A stretch of DNA of 64,000 nucleotides. Origin: RGIG1681 sp017467625. Its GTDB lineage: Bacteria; Bacillota; Clostridia; Christensenellales; UBA1242. A model generated the notes under the pieces. The model worked only from the letters and a program-made list of their open reading frames with translations. It was not told where the DNA came from and made no database searches. The translations under genes were made by a program, and so were the position numbers. The DNA is taken from NCBI GenBank assembly GCA_017467625.1, contig JAFUSN010000001.1, forward strand, positions 1 through 64,000, read 5' to 3'. Below, one piece after another: positions 46,039 to 54,958 of the stretch (its first letter is position 1; each line of letters opens with the position of its first letter).

Positions 46039-46566
46039 TTAGTTCTCATAAAATTTTTGCATCATGTCCACAACCTTTGAGGCAATTTCATCATCTGAAA
46101 GCCCCGTTATGTCAACACCTATATCTGCGCAGTCCGTTTTAATTAATCTTTCACGCGATTCAAGAAGACTTTTATCGCACTTGTAAAAATCTTTTTCAGC
46201 AAGTGATTTATACTTAATTTTTCCAAGTTCAACGAGTTCTGCATCAATGTCTTTAAATAAAAATACCACGAAATTGTTCAATTTAATTTTGTAAAATAAA
46301 TCAAAACAGTTATCAGCAAAAGAGATGTCTGATACAAAAACAGAATCTGAAAATTCAAGTTCTTCTTTTAAAATTCCCTTAAACTGTTTTAAAACATATT
46401 CTCTTCCATAAATTGAATAAACCCCTGGAAGTGTGTTTGGAGTGTTGTCAAAATCAAAAAGTTCACGCTGATCAAAAACTCGCATTGAAAAAGATTCTGC
46501 AAGTTTTGCAGCAATCCGTTTTGACAATGCATAGTTATACGACACCACAAAAATATTTTGTTTCAT
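46039..46566 (-). CDS. Kinase-like protein without a P-loop
   Basis: 175 residues. The layout resembles shikimate/cytidylate-kinase-like small P-loop kinases: first strand NIFVVSYN, helix KRIAAKLAESF, acidic FDQREL, central strand VFVSDISFADN and C-terminal ADIGVDITGLSDDEIASKVVDMM. However, the GxxGxGKS/T nucleotide loop is replaced by VSYNYALSK. I infer a P-loop fold that has lost nucleotide binding, with low certainty. Last gene of a three-gene run (four-base gap after the 108-residue gene). Confidence 0.5.
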   Translation of the reverse strand: MKQNIFVVSYNYALSKRIAAKLAESFSMRVFDQRELFDFDNTPNTLPGVYSIYGREYVLKQFKGILKEELEFSDSVFVSDISFADNCFDLFYKIKLNNFVVFLFKDIDAELVELGKIKYKSLAEKDFYKCDKSLLESRERLIKTDCADIGVDITGLSDDEIASKVVDMMQKFYEN

Positions 46567-46570
46567 TTAT

Positions 46571-46897
46571 TTAAAGTTTTCTCCTAATAAGTTCAAGTTC
46601 ATTATCAAACTCATTATTTTCAATTTCGTCATTAACTGAAAGCAAAGCCGCATTTGAACCTCGTTCAGCATCAGTTAATTTTTCAACACGCTTCATTCCG
46701 GAAACATTATCATCTTCAGTTTGAACATATGACGAAACAGAGTCACCAAAAATATCATATAAATATGATTCAGTGACAAGTGTTTTTTCTTTCACGCCCA
46801 AACGAATCAATGTTTCAAACGAAACATTGAATTCACCAATTTCAGTTGCATTTTCAAGTTCAAAATTTTTCAATCTTTCTGTTTCTTGAATTTTCAT
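46571..46897 (-). CDS. Hypothetical protein, 108 residues
   Basis: Soluble acidic protein (MKIQETERLKNFELEN start) with a central segment LIRLGVKEKTLVTESYLYDIFGDSV that may be an alpha/beta unit. No motif recognised. Start overlaps the stop of the upstream 383-residue gene by four bases, so translation is probably coupled. Confidence 0.6.
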   Translation of the reverse strand: MKIQETERLKNFELENATEIGEFNVSFETLIRLGVKEKTLVTESYLYDIFGDSVSSYVQTEDDNVSGMKRVEKLTDAERGSNAALLSVNDEIENNEFDNELELIRRKL

Positions 46898-48045
46898 TTC
46901 TTTACATCTTCCTTTGAAAGAATAAGTCCGTAATCTTTTGCAAGTTGTTCTTCTTGCATTCTTTGTTCCTCAAGTTCCTTTGCTTTTAACTCTGCTTCCC
47001 TGCGCTGTTGTTCAACTTTTTCCCTGTCAATTTCTTCAGTTTCAACATCTTCCTGAAGTTCATTAGCAATTTCCATAAGCAAATCATTTTCTCGTCTGTT
47101 TTTTTCTTCATTTTCAAGTCTAACTTCTTCACTAACTTCAGCCTCTGTTCTTTTTGCATTTCCAGCTAGACCCTCACCAAACACAGCAATTATTTTTTCT
47201 TCGGGAACAAGTTCACTTCTCTCATTACATTTCAATTTAGAAATATCTTCTTGAAGGCTTGGATAGTGAAAAAGCAAATAACTTTTCACTTGAACATTAA
47301 AACTGTTTTTAACACCAGCAATATAACTTTCAGCATTTTCAGGAATTTCAGTTTTAAACGCTAACAAATTTCCAAGTTTTTTGTTTATTTCAGTTATAGT
47401 CATTCGTTTTGCATTATCAGTCACAAACGCTGTTATTTGTTTTAAAAGCCTTTGCTTAAATTTTGTGTTTAACAAAGATTCGGCTGAAATTGTTGAAACA
47501 CTTTCAGGATTTGTATGCAAAATTTGACCAAGCATTGAATCAGATAAAGAAATTACTATTTCTTTGTTAAATGAATCACTCCAATCAATTTTTAATCCAT
47601 CAAACTTTATTCTTTCACCAGAATAAAATTTCAATTCGCCAAGTTCTTCATTTAAATTTATTTCAGCTTCACCAAAATCCACTTTTCCAGACTCAATTTT
47701 TGAAACAAATTTTTTATCTGGAATGTTTTTATAAATTCCCATCTGCTTCAATGTTTCATCAAAAAATGCTGAACGATTTTCATTTCTAGTTTTAATTTTT
47801 TTCATACGGTTAAGCGTGCTGCATTTTTTAAGGAGTTCCTTTCTAATTGAATCAGCTTTTTTTTCAAGCACTGCAATTTCTTTTAAAGATTCAGTAGCTG
47901 CTGCTTTTTTTTCAACCTCATCAAGTTTTTGCGCAAGCAAATTGCAATCTTTCAAAACTTTTTCCATCGGTTTTTCAAGATCACAAACTATGTCACTAGA
48001 TAATTTTTTAAAATTGATTAATTGTTGTTCATCAAAGTTATTCAT
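46894..48045 (-). CDS. Coiled-coil protein, unknown function
   Basis: 383 residues. N-terminal coiled coil (~10-95, including KLDEVEKKAAATESLKEIAVLEKK cut in the middle here as heptads of Leu/Ala/Lys), a central alpha/beta domain (~105-290: SGERIKFDGLKIDW, EIVISLSDSMLGQIL) and a C-terminal Glu/Arg/Gln-rich coiled coil (~310-370). No signal peptide or membrane helix. RBS GGTGG. Heads the three-gene run with the 108- and 175-residue genes; function unknown, likely one complex. Confidence 0.62.
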   Translation of the reverse strand: MNNFDEQQLINFKKLSSDIVCDLEKPMEKVLKDCNLLAQKLDEVEKKAAATESLKEIAVLEKKADSIRKELLKKCSTLNRMKKIKTRNENRSAFFDETLKQMGIYKNIPDKKFVSKIESGKVDFGEAEINLNEELGELKFYSGERIKFDGLKIDWSDSFNKEIVISLSDSMLGQILHTNPESVSTISAESLLNTKFKQRLLKQITAFVTDNAKRMTITEINKKLGNLLAFKTEIPENAESYIAGVKNSFNVQVKSYLLFHYPSLQEDISKLKCNERSELVPEEKIIAVFGEGLAGNAKRTEAEVSEEVRLENEEKNRRENDLLMEIANELQEDVETEEIDREKVEQQRREAELKAKELEEQRMQEEQLAKDYGLILSKEDVKK

Positions 48046-48105
48046 ATTACCACCATAATACAGAAAAAATTAAATACTGTCAATAAATTCAGTTTTGCAT
48101 AAACA

Positions 48106-48960
48106 CTAGTTAGATTCAAAGAATTTACCTATTCGCTTTGGATTTAATTCTAAAATTTTTTTAATCTTTTCCCTATTCCCCATGACAGTGTCATAACCAA
48201 TTTTTATCATTTTATTTATATTTTCAATTTTGAGCGGAGAAAACATTTCAAGTGATGGTTTGAAAATCAAATCCGCATCTGTAAGCGTTTCATCAACCTT
48301 TGCCTGCATCATTATTCCAATTGTTGATGACAAAACTCCAACTGTTGAAAGCGAATCTGTTCCACTTCCACGAAGATGATTTACATCAATTGCAAACACA
48401 ACATTTGCGCCCATTTTTTTTACAACATCGGCCGGAACATTGTTGCGAAGCCCACCATCAATTAAGTGCATATTTTCAAAAACAACAGGTGAATAGATTC
48501 CAGGCACTGCCGCACTTCCAGAGACTGCTTTTGCAACACTTCCATGATTAATTATAACTTCTTTTCCTGTTTTTAAGTTTGTGCACACAACACAAAGTGG
48601 CGTTTTGAGTTCCGAAAAAAGCGTTACATCACCCATAACTTTTTCAACTAATTTTTCAATTTGAGTTGCTTTTGCTGGTTTCAAAAATGGAATTATGCTT
48701 TTAAAAACATCTCTTTTTTTTATATTTTGAGCAACTTCTTCAATTTCTGTGGCTGTTTTTCCAAATGCATAAAGACTGGCAACAATTGCTCCAACGCTTG
48801 TTCCCGCTAAATAATCAAAATGAATTCCAAGTTCATCAAAAGCTTTAAGTGCACCAATATGTGCAAAACCACGAGCCCCACCACCACCAAGCGCCAGCCC
48901 GAGCTTTACTGAACGATTTAAATTAATTTCACCTTTCATTCTCTTTTTAAAAAATGCCAT
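48106..48960 (-). CDS. Patatin-like phospholipase (RssA family)
   Basis: 284 residues from the ATG at 48960 (AAGAGGAATT before it). Oxyanion motif GGGGARGFAHIG (~28-39), nucleophile GTSVGAIVASLY, and catalytic Asp in DGGLRNNVP. Bacterial RssA-type patatins are soluble or peripheral acyl hydrolases acting on membrane lipids. A basic N-terminus (FFKKRMKGE) may help membrane contact. Not coupled to its downstream neighbours (60-base gap). Confidence 0.88.
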   Translation of the reverse strand: MAFFKKRMKGEINLNRSVKLGLALGGGGARGFAHIGALKAFDELGIHFDYLAGTSVGAIVASLYAFGKTATEIEEVAQNIKKRDVFKSIIPFLKPAKATQIEKLVEKVMGDVTLFSELKTPLCVVCTNLKTGKEVIINHGSVAKAVSGSAAVPGIYSPVVFENMHLIDGGLRNNVPADVVKKMGANVVFAIDVNHLRGSGTDSLSTVGVLSSTIGIMMQAKVDETLTDADLIFKPSLEMFSPLKIENINKMIKIGYDTVMGNREKIKKILELNPKRIGKFFESN

Positions 48961-49010
48961 AATTCCTCTTAACAATATAATAACATTTCATGAAATTTAA
49001 GTAAACAAAA

Positions 49011-49036
49011 AAAATCTTGGGTTTCCCCAAGATTTT
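49011..49036 (-). terminator. Terminator of the 303-residue membrane protein gene
   Basis: AAAATCTTGGG/CCCAAGATTTT stem with A/T tracts, about 12 bases after the stop at 49048. Confidence 0.88.
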
Positions 49037-49047
49037 AATTAACTTTA

Positions 49048-49959
49048 TTAGTTGTTTTCTGTTTCAACAGTTTCAACTGTTTCAGTTTCATTGCCTTCAA
49101 GTTTTTTAATTAAAGCTTCAAGTTCAGCAATTTCTTCACTCATACGAGTTTGTTCTTTGATTAAGAATTTAGCCATCTTAACATCATGTTCATTTCTCTC
49201 TGCATTGCTTTCAATGAACTCTTCAGCATCTTGAATGCTTGCTTTAAGCTCTGCAATGTGAGCTGTGAGCTCTTCTTGTTTAGCTTTCTTTTCTTCATCA
49301 ATATTTTTGATGTCTGTTACGCTATACATAACAAGGTTAAGATTTGTAAGTTCACCTGCGCGTCTGTCAAGCATCTTTTGATTTCTTGCCATTCTTCTCT
49401 TTGTTCTTTCATATTTCAAAACAGATTTTTGAACCTTTGAAAGTTCCTTGTCAAGTTTATCTTTATTTTCAATAACCTTTTCAAGACGAGTTTTATAGTC
49501 AATGAGTGAACCTGCTGGAATTTCAGTTGTTTCTTCAACAACTTCTTCAGCTACATCTTCAGCTGGAGTTTCTTCTGCTGGAGCTTCTTCAACTGGAGTT
49601 TCTTCTGCTGGAGCTTCTTCAACTGCTTCTTCAGCAACAACTTCCTCAGCTGGAGCTTCTTCAACTGGAGTTTCTTCTGCTGGAGCTTCTTCTGTTGCCT
49701 CTTCAACTGGAGCTTCTTCTGCTGGAACTTCATCTTCTTTTGTTTGTTCATCAAGATTTGCAAGCATCTCATCTACGCTAGCTTCTTCTGCTGGTTCTTC
49801 ACCAATAAAGTTTTGTGTGACATAAATGTTTTGAACTGTTTCTTCTTCTTTTTCTTTATGCTCTTTTGTAATTTCAACGATAAACATAATCATAAATACT
49901 AATGATGTGATTACGCAAACGCCTACAACACTTAAAAGCACGATTTGTAAAATTGTCAT
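49048..49959 (-). CDS. Membrane-anchored protein with Pro-Ala-Glu repeats and coiled coil
   Basis: 303 residues. N-terminal membrane helix (~5-30, VLLSVVGVCVITSLVFMIMF), charged linker, then ~65 residues of repeating EEAPVEEAPAEETP units, followed by a long coiled coil (~160-295, Glu/Lys/Arg/Leu) and a Thr/Glu/Val tail (ETVETVETENN). No signal-peptidase site, so the bulk is probably cytoplasmic. Monocistronic from a near-consensus promoter, which predicts abundant expression. The PAE region resembles stiff spacers of TonB-type proteins. Function unknown. Confidence 0.7.
   Translation of the reverse strand: MTILQIVLLSVVGVCVITSLVFMIMFIVEITKEHKEKEEETVQNIYVTQNFIGEEPAEEASVDEMLANLDEQTKEDEVPAEEAPVEEATEEAPAEETPVEEAPAEEVVAEEAVEEAPAEETPVEEAPAEETPAEDVAEEVVEETTEIPAGSLIDYKTRLEKVIENKDKLDKELSKVQKSVLKYERTKRRMARNQKMLDRRAGELTNLNLVMYSVTDIKNIDEEKKAKQEELTAHIAELKASIQDAEEFIESNAERNEHDVKMAKFLIKEQTRMSEEIAELEALIKKLEGNETETVETVETENN
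49545..49735 (-). repeat. In-gene repeat coding Pro-Ala-Glu units
   Basis: Tandem, imperfect units of roughly 15-30 bases built on CTGGAGTTTCTTCTG and CTGGAGCTTCTTCAA (plus-strand reading) inside the 303-residue gene; likely length-variable between strains. Confidence 0.8.
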
Positions 49960-50069
49960 AATATCCTCCCAAATTGTAAACCATTTTTTTCAACAGCTAA
50001 ATGTATTTTTTTGAACATTGATGTTATAATTTTTACATTTTTGATGTGAAATTTTTTATTTACACGGTT

Positions 50070-50098
50070 ATTTTAGCATAAGAATCACCCTTTGTCAA
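50070..50098 (-). promoter_or_regulatory. Promoter of the PAE-repeat protein gene
   Basis: TTGACA, 17-base spacer, TAAAAT on the minus strand; leader of about 105 bases. Confidence 0.75.
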
Positions 50099-50135
50099 TA
50101 CCCATTTGAAAAAAAATATAAACTTTTTTGTAAAT

Positions 50136-50164
50136 TAAAAAAAAATGGGACTTTATAGCCCCAT
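50136..50164 (-). terminator. Terminator of the metK-phosphoesterase transcript
   Basis: ATGGGGCT pairs with AGTCCCAT on the minus strand, followed by T9; about 30 bases after the stop at 50196. Confidence 0.8.
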
Positions 50165-50195
50165 AATAATTTTTATTTAATAACAATTGTTCAAT

Positions 50196-50786
50196 TTATT
50201 TGTAAACATTTTCATCAAAAAATGTTCTCCACGAAATGAGTTGCAAAACTTCATCTTCACTGAAAAGCCCCAAATAATGATTGTCAAGTCCAACATTAAA
50301 ACCATATCGTTTTACAAGCACCTGACCATGAACATGGCCAAACAAATTTTCCATACCAACTTTATGTTTGCTTGGATAATGATTGAGATACAGTTTTATT
50401 CCATGAAAATTTTCAAGCAATAAACCTTTTTCAATTACATCTTTAAATCCTAGTTTGATTAAAAACCATTTAAATTTTTCAAAATCACCACCAAACTCTT
50501 TTTCAATTACTCTCTGCTCATTGTTCCCACAAATCAACACTACATCGGCTTTGATTTTTTTAACTAATGAATATAATTCAATATAGTACTTATTATCTAG
50601 TTTGTTATAATTAACAAAATCACCCAAGTGATAAATTAAATCCCCTTTCCCTGCTTGTTTGTTCCAAACCTTTATAATTGTTTTATTCATCTGCTTTAAA
50701 CTCGTGAAGGGTCTAAAATCTCTATCAATAACACCATGTTTGTCATTAACACTAAAATGTGAATCAGCAGTGAAAAATGTTTTCAT
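50196..50786 (-). CDS. Calcineurin-like metallophosphoesterase
   Basis: 196 residues from the ATG at 50786 (GAGGTGCAT before it). Metal-binding motifs in order: ADSHF (D-x-H), HLGDFV (GD), CGNNEQ (GN-x-E in place of GNHD), NHYPSKH and GHVHG. This is the small phosphoesterase group found in phages and bacteria; substrate unknown. Eight bases after metK, so it belongs to the SAM-riboswitch-controlled transcript. Confidence 0.85.
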   Translation of the reverse strand: MKTFFTADSHFSVNDKHGVIDRDFRPFTSLKQMNKTIIKVWNKQAGKGDLIYHLGDFVNYNKLDNKYYIELYSLVKKIKADVVLICGNNEQRVIEKEFGGDFEKFKWFLIKLGFKDVIEKGLLLENFHGIKLYLNHYPSKHKVGMENLFGHVHGQVLVKRYGFNVGLDNHYLGLFSEDEVLQLISWRTFFDENVYK

Positions 50787-50794
50787 ATGCACCT

Positions 50795-51889
50795 CTACTT
50801 TAAGTTTTTCTTAATTGTTTCCCATGCAAAACCTTCTCTTCCAAAGTGACCAAAACATGCAGTTTTTTTGTAGATAGGTTTGAGCAAATCAAGTTCAGCA
50901 ATTATGTTATTTATATTAAAGTTAAAGTTTTTATTAACAAAATTATAAATTTCTTCTTCACTGACTTTATTTGTTCCAAATGTATCAATAAACATACTTA
51001 TTGGATCAGCAAGCCCAATTGCATAACCAACTTCAATCTCGCACTTATCAGCAAGCCCAGCTGCAACAACATTTTTTGCCACATATCGTGCATAATATGC
51101 ACCACTTCTGTCAACTTTTGTTGCATTTTTTGAACTAAAGCAACCACCGCCAACTCTTCCAGCTCCACCATATGTGTCAACAATGATTTTTCTTCCAACG
51201 CAGCCACTGTCGCCAAAACTTCCCCAAATGGTGAATTTTCCACTAGTGTTGATTAAAAACTTTATATCTCCCTTATCAAACTCAGCAAACTCACTCAAAA
51301 CTTTTTCAACAACATTTTTCATTATGTCCGCTTTAATTTCATCATTTGTGAGTTTTTCGCTATGAGAAACACTGATTAAAACCGTATCAATTCTAACAGG
51401 CTTTTCACCATCATATTCAACTGAAACTTGACTTTTGGCATCAGAATGATAATTTTCGTTTGCTCGTCTATATTTGTCATACTCCATCATGAGCTTATGC
51501 GCAATTAAAATTGGAAGTGGCATAAACTCTTTTGTTTCATTTGTTGCAAATCCAAACACCATTCCTTGATCATTTGCATGAAGTTCGCCAGAAACAACAG
51601 CTTGGTTTATATCTGGACTTTGAATTGAAATTTCTTTTATAATTTCAAATTTATTTTCATATCCAACATCAGCAAGAACTTCACGAGCAATTTTTTCATA
51701 ATCAATTTTTGCAGTTGTGGTTGCTTCTCCATAAATGAAAAGTTTATCATTTTTTATTGCACACTCAACTGCCATTTGTGCATCTTTATCCTGTGAAAGT
51801 GCAGCATCTAAAAACGCATCTGCAAGTATATCACAAGTTTTATCTGGGTGACCCATGTTAACGGATTCACTTGTAAAAATTTTCTTCAT
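50795..51889 (-). CDS. metK: S-adenosylmethionine synthetase
   Basis: 364 residues from the ATG at 51889 (GAGGAGAAAAT before it). TSESVNMGHPDKTCDILADA, the P-loop-like GGGCFSSKNATKVDRSGAYYARY and the FGDSGCVGRKIIVDTYGG block are recognisable. Somewhat shorter (about 390 is usual) and with MGHPDKT where most have xGHPDK(I/V)A(D), so a divergent MetK. Makes SAM from methionine and ATP. Under SAM-I riboswitch control. Confidence 0.93.
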   Translation of the reverse strand: MKKIFTSESVNMGHPDKTCDILADAFLDAALSQDKDAQMAVECAIKNDKLFIYGEATTTAKIDYEKIAREVLADVGYENKFEIIKEISIQSPDINQAVVSGELHANDQGMVFGFATNETKEFMPLPILIAHKLMMEYDKYRRANENYHSDAKSQVSVEYDGEKPVRIDTVLISVSHSEKLTNDEIKADIMKNVVEKVLSEFAEFDKGDIKFLINTSGKFTIWGSFGDSGCVGRKIIVDTYGGAGRVGGGCFSSKNATKVDRSGAYYARYVAKNVVAAGLADKCEIEVGYAIGLADPISMFIDTFGTNKVSEEEIYNFVNKNFNFNINNIIAELDLLKPIYKKTACFGHFGREGFAWETIKKNLK

Positions 51890-51906
51890 ATTTTCTCCTC
51901 TTTTGC

Positions 51907-52039
51907 CAAAAAGAAAACCCGCCGATGCCGACGGGATTAAATTTGATTTTGCCATCGGTCAGCCTTTAGCACCTTTTTGCCTTTTTAGCAATAGGTTGCT
52001 GTGTGGTCATTGGGGCTCTCCCTCGCACACTCTTAATGG
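51907..52039 (-). promoter_or_regulatory. SAM-I riboswitch with intrinsic terminator, upstream of metK
   Basis: On the minus strand the leader reads AAGAGTGTGCGAGGGA, CCCCAATGACC, GCAACCT, AGGTGCTAA and GCTGACCGATGG, in the order and spacing of the SAM-I (S-box) aptamer; CCATT/GATGG (52039-52035 with 51956-51952) closes P1. A terminator hairpin CCCGTCG/CGGCGGG with a T-run lies at 51934-51907, just before the RBS. SAM binding is expected to stop transcription before metK. Confidence 0.88.
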
Positions 52040-52046
52040 TATACAT

Positions 52047-52075
52047 ATATTAACACATATTGTTTTGTTTATCAA
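52047..52075 (-). promoter_or_regulatory. Promoter of the metK riboswitch transcript
   Basis: TTGATA, 17-base spacer, TAATAT on the minus strand, just before the aptamer. Confidence 0.75.
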
Positions 52076-52086
52076 CTATTTTTTAT

Positions 52087-52836
52087 TTAAAATTCAATTT
52101 CAAGACAAACTGGTGCATGATCACTTCCAAGTTGATCCATAAAAATTTTTGAATCTTTAACATTTTTCATTATGTCGTTTGAAACAACAAAGTAATCAAT
52201 TCGCCAACCAATATTTTTTTGCCTTGCTTGAAAACGATAACTCCACCAAGAATAATCTTGTTTTTCAGGATAAAGAGTTCTAAAAGTATCGCAAAATCCA
52301 GCAGAAAGAAGTTCCGTCATCTTTCCTCGCTCTTCATTTGAAAAACCAGGATTCCCAATGTTTGATTTTGGATTTTTTAAATCAATTTCATTATGAGCAA
52401 CATTCAAATCACCTGTGTAAATTACTGGTTTTTTTGCTTTGAGTTCAACTAAATATGCCCTCATATCATCTTCAAACTGCATTCTGTAGTCAATACGTTT
52501 AAGTTCATCTTGAGCATTTGGAACATATGCATTGACCATGAAAAACTTTTCAAATTCAAGAGTTATTACCCTGCCTTCATCATTATATTTTCCATGAATT
52601 CCAAATATGGCTGAGATTGGCTTTTGCTTTGAATAAATTAAAGTTCCACTATATCCTCTTTTTTCAGCAGAATTCATGAATCTGAAATATCCATTTCTTT
52701 CAAGGTCTGCCTGGCCCTCTTGCATTTTTGTTTCTTGAACACACATAATATCCGGATTTTCACGATCCAAAAATTCATAAAACCCTTTTGCTATGCATGC
52801 TCTGAGCCCGTTTACATTCCAACTTATAATTTTCAT
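52087..52836 (-). CDS. xth: Exodeoxyribonuclease III
   Basis: 249 residues. KIISWNVNGLRA at the start, CVQETKMQ (metal-binding Glu), YTGDLNVAH (catalytic Asp/Asn), and GSDHAPV (His) at the C-terminus; size is normal for ExoIII. AP endonuclease and 3'-5' exonuclease in base-excision repair, complementing ung at 39402. RBS GAGGT. Confidence 0.95.
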   Translation of the reverse strand: MKIISWNVNGLRACIAKGFYEFLDRENPDIMCVQETKMQEGQADLERNGYFRFMNSAEKRGYSGTLIYSKQKPISAIFGIHGKYNDEGRVITLEFEKFFMVNAYVPNAQDELKRIDYRMQFEDDMRAYLVELKAKKPVIYTGDLNVAHNEIDLKNPKSNIGNPGFSNEERGKMTELLSAGFCDTFRTLYPEKQDYSWWSYRFQARQKNIGWRIDYFVVSNDIMKNVKDSKIFMDQLGSDHAPVCLEIEF

Positions 52837-52940
52837 CTGTTTACCTCACATCAATTAAATTATATCATGTGTTTTCTTTTTTTTCAAAAAAATAATCTAA
52901 AATTTTTTACATTTAACAAAATTATTAAAACACCAGAAAA

Positions 52941-52959
52941 TTATGTGATAGTCACATAA
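52941..52959 (+). promoter_or_regulatory. Palindromic operator candidate upstream of glgB
   Basis: Perfect palindrome TTATGTGA-TAG-TCACATAA ending two bases before the -35 box of the glgBA promoter. The half-sites (TGTGA/TCACA) resemble Crp/Fnr-family half-sites but with a 3-base rather than 6-base gap. Confidence 0.5.
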
Positions 52960-52961
52960 CA

Positions 52962-52990
52962 TTGACTTTATGCTTCATTTTTGGTATACT
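52962..52990 (+). promoter_or_regulatory. Promoter of glgB-glgA
   Basis: TTGACT, 17-base spacer, TATACT; start codon at 53022 with RBS AAAGGTG. Confidence 0.8.
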
Positions 52991-53021
52991 GCTTATGTTA
53001 AATTATAGATAAAGGTGAATT

Positions 53022-54950
53022 ATGAAGACTGACGAACGTATACGAAAAATTGAACGAGGTGAAGACACTTATGTTTATGAATACCTTGGTTGTCACCCAG
53101 CAAGCAAGGGCGGAAAAAACGGCGCATGGTTTAGAGTTTATGCACCAAACGCAAAAGAAGTGTTTGTTGCTGGCGATTTTAATGATTGGGACAAAACCTC
53201 ACATCAATTAAAACGAATTAAGAATTCAAACATTTGGGAAGTTTTTGTTGAAAAAGCAAAAACAAACCAACGCTATAAATTTATTGTTATTGATAAACAT
53301 GACAGAGAACTGGTTAAAACTGATCCTTATGCATTTTTTGCAGAAAGTCTTTCAAATGATAAAGATTTTGCATGTTTTGTTCCTGACTCAAACAAATATA
53401 ACTGGAAAGATTCAAAATATTTTGAGTCAATTAAAAACAAAAATTATCTTGAATCACCAATGAATATTTATGAGGTTTGCCTGCTCTCTTGGAAAAAACA
53501 CGCCGACGGAAGCTACTACACATATAGAGAACTCACAACCTCACTGATTCCATACTGCAAAAAAATGGGTTACACCCACATTGAACTTTTGCCAATAACA
53601 GAATTTCAACTTGATTGTTCTTGGGGTTATGAAGTTACAAACTACTATGCAATTACAAGCCGTTTTGGAAAACCAAAAGACTTAAAATATTTTGTTGACA
53701 AGTGTCACGAATCTGGAATTGGTGTTATTTTGGACTGGGTTCCTGGGCACTTTGATTCAGCTGAAACAAACAGTGCAGAGCGCAAAAATATTTTAACTGA
53801 TGAGGATTTTGGCTTAACCGAATGGGACGGCACACCACTCTACGAAAGTCCTAAATGGGACAGACAACTTCAACTTGCTTGGGGAACACGAATTTTTGAC
53901 TATGAAAATCCTTATGTGGTTAACTTTTTAATTTCAAGTGCACTGTACTTTTTGAGGGAATTCCACTTTGATGGAATTAGAGTTGATGCAGTTGTTTCAA
54001 TTTTGTATCTTGACTTTTGCAGAAATCCTGATGAATGGATTCCAAATGTTAACGGAAACAACATAAACTACGCTGGCGTTGAATTTTTGAAAAAACTTAA
54101 CAACACCATTTTTGGCGAATTCCCAAATGCACTTATGATTGCAGAGGAAGTTTCATCTTGGCCAATGACCACCCGCCCAACCACTGTTGGCGGACTTGGA
54201 TTTAACTTTAAATGGAATGTTGGATTTATTAATGATATTTGGGAATACACTTCAATGGATCCATATTTTAGAAAATATCACCACAACATTTTAACACACA
54301 CACTGGACTATTGTTTTGATGAAAACTTCATTTTGCCAGTTGATCATGATGAAGTTGGAAACGGAAGACATTCACTTATCAACAAAATGAATGGTGACAT
54401 GAAAACAAAGATGAATCTTTGCAGAGCTTTCTTTTTGTATATGTATATGCACCCAGGGAAAAAACTTGTGTTTATGGGAAGCGAGTTTGGACAGAGGGCT
54501 GAATGGTCGTATTCAGAGCCAATTAACTGGAAACTTTTGAATGCAGATGGAAATAAAAAGCTTTCTAAATTTGTTTCAAGTTTAAATCATCTTTATCTCA
54601 AAACACCAGAAATGTGGCAACGAGATTTTGACAGCACTGGTTTTGAATGGCTGGTTGAAAATGATAACTCAAACTGTGTGACTTGTTTTAAACGCTATGA
54701 CAAAGATGGAAATTATTTAATTTCTCTCACAAATTTTTCACCATACAGAATTCCAGACTATGTTCTTGGAATTGACGAACCTGGTTGTTATGAGGAAGTG
54801 TTCTCATCAGATGAAAAGGCATTTGGCGGAACAGGTGAACTCAATGACCTTATGTATTCATCAATTATGAATAAAAATGGAAAAACAAATGCAATTCGTG
54901 TGAACATTCCTGCAAACACAAGCATTTTAATTAAAAAAGTTATAAAATAA
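53022..54950 (+). CDS. glgB: 1,4-alpha-glucan branching enzyme (GH13)
   Basis: 642 residues. CBM48-type N-terminal domain (VFVAGDFNDWDKTSHQL), then the GH13 barrel with DWVPGHF, GIRVDAV (nucleophile Asp), AEEVSSWP (acid/base Glu) and PVDHDEVG (third Asp), and an all-beta C-terminal domain. Introduces alpha-1,6 branches into glycogen. Followed after eight bases by a glycogen-synthase-like gene; the pair lacks glgC and glgP within the window. Confidence 0.9.
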   Translation: MKTDERIRKIERGEDTYVYEYLGCHPASKGGKNGAWFRVYAPNAKEVFVAGDFNDWDKTSHQLKRIKNSNIWEVFVEKAKTNQRYKFIVIDKHDRELVKTDPYAFFAESLSNDKDFACFVPDSNKYNWKDSKYFESIKNKNYLESPMNIYEVCLLSWKKHADGSYYTYRELTTSLIPYCKKMGYTHIELLPITEFQLDCSWGYEVTNYYAITSRFGKPKDLKYFVDKCHESGIGVILDWVPGHFDSAETNSAERKNILTDEDFGLTEWDGTPLYESPKWDRQLQLAWGTRIFDYENPYVVNFLISSALYFLREFHFDGIRVDAVVSILYLDFCRNPDEWIPNVNGNNINYAGVEFLKKLNNTIFGEFPNALMIAEEVSSWPMTTRPTTVGGLGFNFKWNVGFINDIWEYTSMDPYFRKYHHNILTHTLDYCFDENFILPVDHDEVGNGRHSLINKMNGDMKTKMNLCRAFFLYMYMHPGKKLVFMGSEFGQRAEWSYSEPINWKLLNADGNKKLSKFVSSLNHLYLKTPEMWQRDFDSTGFEWLVENDNSNCVTCFKRYDKDGNYLISLTNFSPYRIPDYVLGIDEPGCYEEVFSSDEKAFGGTGELNDLMYSSIMNKNGKTNAIRVNIPANTSILIKKVIK

Positions 54951-54958
54951 GAGGACTT

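Noticed and set aside
49502..49825. Plus-strand Ser/Ala- and Leu-rich open frames
   Set aside because: Antisense readings of the Pro-Ala-Glu repeat of the 303-residue protein.
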